The notes below the pieces were generated by a model. It was not told the origin of the DNA and searched no databases. It saw only the letters and a list, made by a program, of their open reading frames with translations. The position numbers and the translations under genes were made by a program. A DNA stretch of 9,330 nucleotides from an uncultured Rhodospirillaceae bacterium (GTDB lineage: Bacteria > Pseudomonadota > Alphaproteobacteria > Rhodospirillales > UBA2165). Positions 6,494 through 9,330 of the stretch are shown piece after piece. The stretch covers positions 1-9,330 of the forward strand of contig CAJWIB010000080.1 in assembly GCA_913041095.1 (NCBI GenBank), in the 5' to 3' direction. Every line of letters starts with the position of its first letter. The first letter of the stretch is position 1.

Positions 6494-7426
6494 TTAGATC
6501 GTGCCGGCGACTTCTTTACAAACCGTCCTAATTATAGAAATCATATCTCGGCAGGCTGGCGATAGCCGGCCAAACTCACGGGTTGACAGCTGCATCGGCA
6601 GGGCAAAATCAAAGTGCTCGACAGGCAGAATTTTCATCGAGCCTTCAGCTATTTCGTGAGCGATTTGCTGGCGTGATAACATGCCGATCAAGTCACGGCG
6701 CTTGAGGAGAGCAACTGAAGCGGTACCTGGCGCCATTTCAATCGAGACTTTGGGCGGCACCAGGCCATGGCGGATGAAAATGTTATTGAAACGCGGACGT
6801 GCCCGCACATCCGCCGGTGGTAAAATCCAATCGGCTTTCGATAAAATTTCAAGTGAAACTTGATTGAGATTGGCAAAAGGATGTTCAGCTCTAACCACGA
6901 GAACGGGGCGTGTTTCAGTCAATATGTCGGTGTTCAGCCCCGGAGTTGTGTTGTTCAATTGCGACGGGCCGAGCATGATGTCAATTTCGCCAACCAGAAG
7001 TCTGGCTGATAAATCATCAAAATCGCCTTGAATTACAGATACTTGAGCATTTGGGCGGTTTTTGAGCAATCGATCGATGGCGATATGGGCAACGGGAAAA
7101 ATTTCAAAGGGGCCGACGCCCAAATTGACGTGGCCTTCCTTGGAGCCGCGCAGCTCGTCTATTTCTTCTGAGGCAAACCGCAGATTGGCTTCGATGATTT
7201 TGCCGTAATTGACGAGGGTTTTGCCATAATCGTTCAACTCGATACCCCGGGGTCCCCGGTTCATTAATTTTACCTGCAAGTTTTCTTCAATTGAGCGAAT
7301 GCTGCGTGATAGCGCTGGCTGAGCAATTGAGAGGGCTTCGGCGGCTTGACGAATACTGCCTTTCTCGGCAACGGTGATAAGTTGACGAAGCTGTTTGAGC
7401 TGAAGATGAGGCATTGAAGTATTCAC
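6494..7426 (-). CDS. LysR-type transcriptional regulator
   Basis: This 310-residue DNA-binding regulator starts at GTG (7426). AGGAGA (7433-7438) lies 6 bases upstream of it, which favours GTG over the in-frame ATG four codons later. The N-terminal winged helix-turn-helix covers about residues 8-66, with the typical LysR helix EKGSIRQAAEALSIAQPALS followed by RSIRSIEENLQVKLMNR. A linker helix (about 68-92) leads to the periplasmic-binding-protein-like effector domain (about 95-300), beginning GHVNLGVGP. LysR proteins bind as tetramers and usually control a divergently transcribed target. Here that is the monooxygenase gene, 497 bp away, so an effector related to its substrate is a reasonable inference. 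The effector cannot be read from the sequence. No frame damage is seen. Confidence 0.93.
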   Translation of the reverse strand: MNTSMPHLQLKQLRQLITVAEKGSIRQAAEALSIAQPALSRSIRSIEENLQVKLMNRGPRGIELNDYGKTLVNYGKIIEANLRFASEEIDELRGSKEGHVNLGVGPFEIFPVAHIAIDRLLKNRPNAQVSVIQGDFDDLSARLLVGEIDIMLGPSQLNNTTPGLNTDILTETRPVLVVRAEHPFANLNQVSLEILSKADWILPPADVRARPRFNNIFIRHGLVPPKVSIEMAPGTASVALLKRRDLIGMLSRQQIAHEIAEGSMKILPVEHFDFALPMQLSTREFGRLSPACRDMISIIRTVCKEVAGTI

Positions 7427-7441
7427 AGAACTTCTCCTAAT

Positions 7442-7451
7442 TTACCGGTAA
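7442..7451. promoter_or_regulatory. Palindrome TTACCGGTAA next to the lysR start
   Basis: This perfect 10-bp palindrome lies a few bases upstream of the lysR ribosome-binding site, a position suited to autoregulation. The same decamer also occurs by chance inside tolC (about 2685-2694), which lowers its weight. Confidence 0.25.
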
Positions 7452-7512
7452 TTTTCCGAGGTTTAACTGCTCACGATTATTATGAATCACTCATAGACGA
7501 TTTAATGGCATA

Positions 7513-7533
7513 ACAGCAACAGTTTCCTGCTGT
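7513..7533. promoter_or_regulatory. Inverted repeat ACAGCA-N9-TGCTGT, candidate LysR-type operator
   Basis: Two perfect 6-base arms are separated by 9 bases and centred about 97 bp upstream of the lysR start. LysR recognition sites are usually interrupted dyads of about this size in the shared upstream region of regulator and target. No binding data can be inferred from the sequence. Confidence 0.35.
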
Positions 7534-7540
7534 ATTTACC

Positions 7541-7559
7541 ATAATTTCTGCAGAATTAT
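7541..7559. promoter_or_regulatory. Near-palindrome around CTGCAG, candidate operator
   Basis: ATAATTTCTGCAGAATTAT has 9-base arms on either side of the centre once a single T (7547) is bulged out. It lies just upstream of the candidate promoter at 7560-7589, so a bound protein could affect that promoter. An AT-rich chance dyad remains possible. Confidence 0.3.
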
Positions 7560-7589
7560 TTGATTTTTTGGCAGGATTAAGCTGATAAT
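7560..7589 (+). promoter_or_regulatory. Possible plus-strand promoter driving the leader or small RNA
   Basis: TTGATT (7560-7565) and GATAAT (7584-7589) are 18 bp apart. Transcription would start near 7596-7597, just before the structured stretch that ends in the terminator at 7787-7827. An alternative -35, TTGGCA (7568-7573), pairs only with the weak AGATAT (7591-7596). These are consensus matches by eye only. Confidence 0.3.
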
Positions 7590-7596
7590 TAGATAT

Positions 7597-7827
7597 ACCG
7601 TGGAGGCATATCTCGGGCGTAATAAGTATGTTACAAGACGACCTGAGATTTTTAGAATAGGCCCAGTTAGTACCATTGAGGTCAAAAACTTGTGGGACCA
7701 TTTGGTCACCAAATCCATTTTTGGAACCAACAGCCCGAGGGAAGACTCTGTAAGTTGACGCTCTCAAAATGGGGAGTATGCTCGCAAACCTTGCCGGGGT
7801 ATGAATGTCTCCGGCAAGGTTTTTTTT
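7597..7827 (+). ncRNA. Candidate structured RNA (small RNA or attenuated leader) upstream of the monooxygenase
   Basis: No convincing protein is encoded here, yet the stretch ends in a strong Rho-independent terminator. The base segment ATCTCGGGCGT (7610-7620) can pair with ACGACCTGAGAT (7638-7649; 11 pairs including one G-T, one bulged A). Alternatively its core CTCGGGC (7612-7618) can pair perfectly with GCCCGAG (7733-7739). The two pairings exclude each other, a feature shared with switching leaders. Further small dyads include GACCA-TT-TGGTC (7697-7708) and ATTTGG-TCA-CCAAAT (7700-7714), which also compete. Motifs of the TPP, FMN, cobalamin, glycine and SAM-II riboswitches, SRP RNA and tmRNA were looked for by eye and not found. 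The RNA could be free-standing, about 230 nt, or the 5' leader of the monooxygenase mRNA. The 5' end is a guess from the candidate promoter. Confidence 0.35.
7787..7827 (+). terminator. Strong Rho-independent terminator
   Basis: AACCTTGCCGG (7787-7797) and CCGGCAAGGTT (7811-7821) form a perfect 11-bp stem with a 13-base loop. Eight T follow or overlap its end (7820-7827). On the opposite strand there is no matching T-run, so it works for plus-strand transcription. No plus-strand gene precedes it since the remnant at 6477, so it ends an unannotated RNA or attenuates the monooxygenase transcript. The monooxygenase starts 96 bp further on. Confidence 0.88.
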
Positions 7828-7874
7828 AATTTCAGAGTTTGATTTAAAATTTAACGGCCTGAAAAAAAATTAAA

Positions 7875-7894
7875 CTGAGAATAAAATATCTCAG
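7875..7894. promoter_or_regulatory. Inverted repeat CTGAGA-N8-TCTCAG before the monooxygenase
   Basis: Two perfect 6-base arms flank the AT-only spacer ATAAAATA and end 29 bp before the start codon at 7924. It can be read as an operator for the divergent LysR protein (T-N11-A can be fitted within it) or as a hairpin in the 5' leader. No promoter with good hexamers and spacing was found between the terminator and the gene. Confidence 0.4.
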
Positions 7895-7923
7895 ATCAGG
7901 GCATCACGTAGGGACTTAGTCTA

Positions 7924-9153
7924 ATGGACGGAAACGTTACAGATTCTAAATCGACCTCTAAAAGCTCAAGCTCGAACGCATTCGATAGTGGTATTCCGAC
8001 GCGTGAGGAGCTCATTCAGCGGGCCCGTGACATGGCGCCAATTCTTCTTGAGCGTGCACCCAACTGCGAAGAAATGCGCCGCGCTCCTAAAGAAACCATT
8101 GATGATTTTAAGCAGGCCGGATTTTTTAAAATTGGTCTACCGAAAAAATATGGCGGCTACGAGATGGACTATGATGTACTTTGCGAGGTCATCATGGAAA
8201 TTGCCCATGCTTGTGGTTCAAGCGCCTGGAACTTAGCAGTATTAGGTGAGCACAATTACACCCTGACAAATTCGACCGCTGAAGTGCTAGATGAATTATG
8301 GGCCGATGATCCGGAAGTTTTACTCTCATCCGGCAATGATCATAACGCCGAATTAGCGCCCACCGATGGGGGTTTTATTTTTAATGCGCGGCTGCAATAT
8401 TCCAGCGGCTGCGATTATGCCAGCTGGTGGATGTGCCGGGGCTTTGAGAAAGGTTCCGGGCAGTCACACGGTATCATCATCCCACGCGAGCATGCCACTA
8501 TAATTGAAGATTCTTGGCATGTTGCCGGTCTCGCCGGTTCTGGTAGTAAAGACGTTGAGTTTAATAATGTGTTTGTGCCAACCAAGCATTTGCGCCCGAT
8601 GCCATTCAGCCCGGAATGGGGTGGCAAAGCAGCGGCAGTTCAAAATCCAGCGACTTACCGTTTGTCGCAGCAATCGACCAAACCGTTTGCGCTAACTTCA
8701 GTTTCGGTTGGTATTGCGGGTGGTGTCATCAAAGACTTTACCGAACAAATGAAAGAACGCCAGTCGCGTTTTGGCAATAGTGTCGCCGAGTTTCAAAGTC
8801 TGCAATTAAGATTGGCTGAATCCGCGGTGGAATATGATACCGCACGCAAGATCGTGCTCAGCGACCTTCAGGAAACACTTTCTATCCTGCGTGATGAAGA
8901 AGACATATCACCTGAACTGCATGCCCGCAATCGTCGGGACATGGCCTATTGCCCGCGTTTGGCGCAAGCGGCCGTTGATCGGCTGTTCTATGCCGCCGGA
9001 GCAGGGGGGCTTTTCCTGGATGGGAATCTGCAACGCCAGTTTAGAGACGTTCATGCCGGCGGTGCCCAGGTCTTTTTAAATTGGGACATTAACGCCACAG
9101 CCTATGGCAGAGCAATTTTAGGTCTGGAACAACAAGGTTTAATTGGGCCATAA
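7924..9153 (+). CDS. Acyl-CoA-dehydrogenase-fold flavin-dependent monooxygenase (group D type)
   Basis: This 409-residue protein starts at ATG, with TAGGGA (7909-7914) 9 bases upstream. The three-part acyl-CoA dehydrogenase fold is visible. An N-terminal helical domain (about 25-130) contains KIGLPKKYGGYEMDY. A middle beta domain (about 135-225) contains WHVAGLAGSGSKDVEFNNVFVP (from 198). A C-terminal helical domain (about 255-400) contains LFLDGNLQRQFRDVHAGG (363-380). The GSGSKD and QRxxRDVHA signatures resemble group D oxygenases such as HsaA, the C2 component of 4-hydroxyphenylacetate hydroxylase and DszC. These take reduced flavin from a separate reductase and hydroxylate aromatic or similar compounds. 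A true acyl-CoA dehydrogenase is less likely, and the substrate is unknown. Residues 1-24 form a Ser-rich, probably disordered extension. The gene is divergent from lysR, and no flavin reductase is visible. Confidence 0.82.
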   Translation: MDGNVTDSKSTSKSSSSNAFDSGIPTREELIQRARDMAPILLERAPNCEEMRRAPKETIDDFKQAGFFKIGLPKKYGGYEMDYDVLCEVIMEIAHACGSSAWNLAVLGEHNYTLTNSTAEVLDELWADDPEVLLSSGNDHNAELAPTDGGFIFNARLQYSSGCDYASWWMCRGFEKGSGQSHGIIIPREHATIIEDSWHVAGLAGSGSKDVEFNNVFVPTKHLRPMPFSPEWGGKAAAVQNPATYRLSQQSTKPFALTSVSVGIAGGVIKDFTEQMKERQSRFGNSVAEFQSLQLRLAESAVEYDTARKIVLSDLQETLSILRDEEDISPELHARNRRDMAYCPRLAQAAVDRLFYAAGAGGLFLDGNLQRQFRDVHAGGAQVFLNWDINATAYGRAILGLEQQGLIGP

Positions 9154-9229
9154 TGGATAAATAAGAAAAGAATTAATAGTTTGATCGGTAAAAATTAGTA
9201 ACCGAAATTTAAAAACACTTAACTTAATG

Positions 9230-9234
9230 GGAGG
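9230..9234 (+). promoter_or_regulatory. Strong ribosome-binding site of the last gene
   Basis: GGAGG, within GGGAGGGA (9229-9236), lies 5 bases before the ATG at 9240 and fixes that start. The short distance from the monooxygenase (86 bp) without an obvious terminator suggests co-transcription; a weak TCGGT/ACCGA dyad (9185-9205) has no T-run. Confidence 0.7.
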
Positions 9235-9239
9235 GATAA

Positions 9240-9330
9240 ATGAAAAATATTTTTTTAAGTAAGGGTTTTAGAACCCTGCAGCGTGGGGCGTTTATCGCTG
9301 GTGCGCTGACTGTTGGCTATGCCTTAGCGG
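9240..9330 (+). CDS. Exported protein, N-terminus only (possibly a transporter substrate-binding protein)
   Basis: Only the first 30 codons are present before the right edge. They encode a typical signal peptide: a basic start (MKNIFLSKGFRTLQRG) then a hydrophobic stretch (AFIAGALTVGYALA). There is no twin-arginine motif and no lipobox within view. The gene follows the monooxygenase on the same strand after 86 bp and has a strong ribosome-binding site. In alphaproteobacterial catabolic clusters such a highly translated exported protein is often the periplasmic binding protein of a TRAP or TTT transporter, which would fit uptake of the monooxygenase substrate. That assignment is inference, since no diagnostic part of the protein is in the window. 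Confidence 0.75.
   Translation, partial: MKNIFLSKGFRTLQRGAFIAGALTVGYALA

Noticed and set aside
7642..7649. CCTGAGAT as part of a TPP riboswitch
   Set aside because: The second conserved half (GAACCTGATCTGG-like, then a purine-rich P1 strand) is absent downstream.
7480..7767. 95-codon open frame on the minus strand between lysR and the monooxygenase
   Set aside because: It needs a TTG start without a ribosome-binding site, shows no recognisable protein pattern, and a second frame overlaps it equally well. The structured-RNA reading on the plus strand explains the region better.
7597..7827. 6S RNA, SRP RNA or tmRNA
   Set aside because: No long closing stem with a central bubble, no GGAAG-type SRP loop, and no tRNA-like ends could be found by eye.

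Overview
The window looks like a chromosomal segment of a moderate-GC alphaproteobacterium. The strongest clue is the same-strand run of a PCMT-family methyltransferase, a TolC-type outer-membrane channel, a PopZ/DUF2497 polar organiser and valyl-tRNA synthetase. PopZ is restricted to Alphaproteobacteria, and this gene order is familiar from that class (recalled, not searched). A tRNA-Cys(GCA) of alphaproteobacterial type, cut by the left edge, lies on the minus strand. The closest genus cannot be named from the sequence alone.

Layout. Positions 1-55 hold the 5' part of tRNA-Cys (minus). Positions 56-427 are an AT-rich gap without a convincing gene. The housekeeping block runs on the plus strand: pcm-like (428-1093), tolC (1390-2790), popZ (2934-3494) and valS (3619-6267). 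Between pcm and tolC sits a 118-bp MITE-like element with 18-bp imperfect terminal inverted repeats and 8-bp direct repeats. The left direct repeat contains the pcm stop codon.

After valS the character changes to an accessory, probably catabolic, region. First comes a 49-codon remnant (about 6328-6477, plus) that matches the C-terminal end of the acyl-CoA-dehydrogenase-like flavin monooxygenase encoded further right. Then a LysR-type regulator (6494-7426, minus) is transcribed away from the intact monooxygenase (7924-9153, plus). It is followed, 86 bp on, by the start of a secreted protein (9240 to the right edge) with a strong ribosome-binding site and a signal peptide, possibly a transporter's binding protein.

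The 497-bp gap between lysR and the monooxygenase is the least explained part. It contains several inverted repeats suitable as operators, a stretch with competing RNA pairings, and an excellent Rho-independent terminator about 100 bp before the monooxygenase start. This suggests an unannotated small RNA or an attenuated 5' leader. A plausible model is that the LysR protein senses a small molecule and controls the divergent monooxygenase and the uptake gene, with transcript termination as a possible second layer. The substrate is unknown and no flavin reductase partner is visible in the window.
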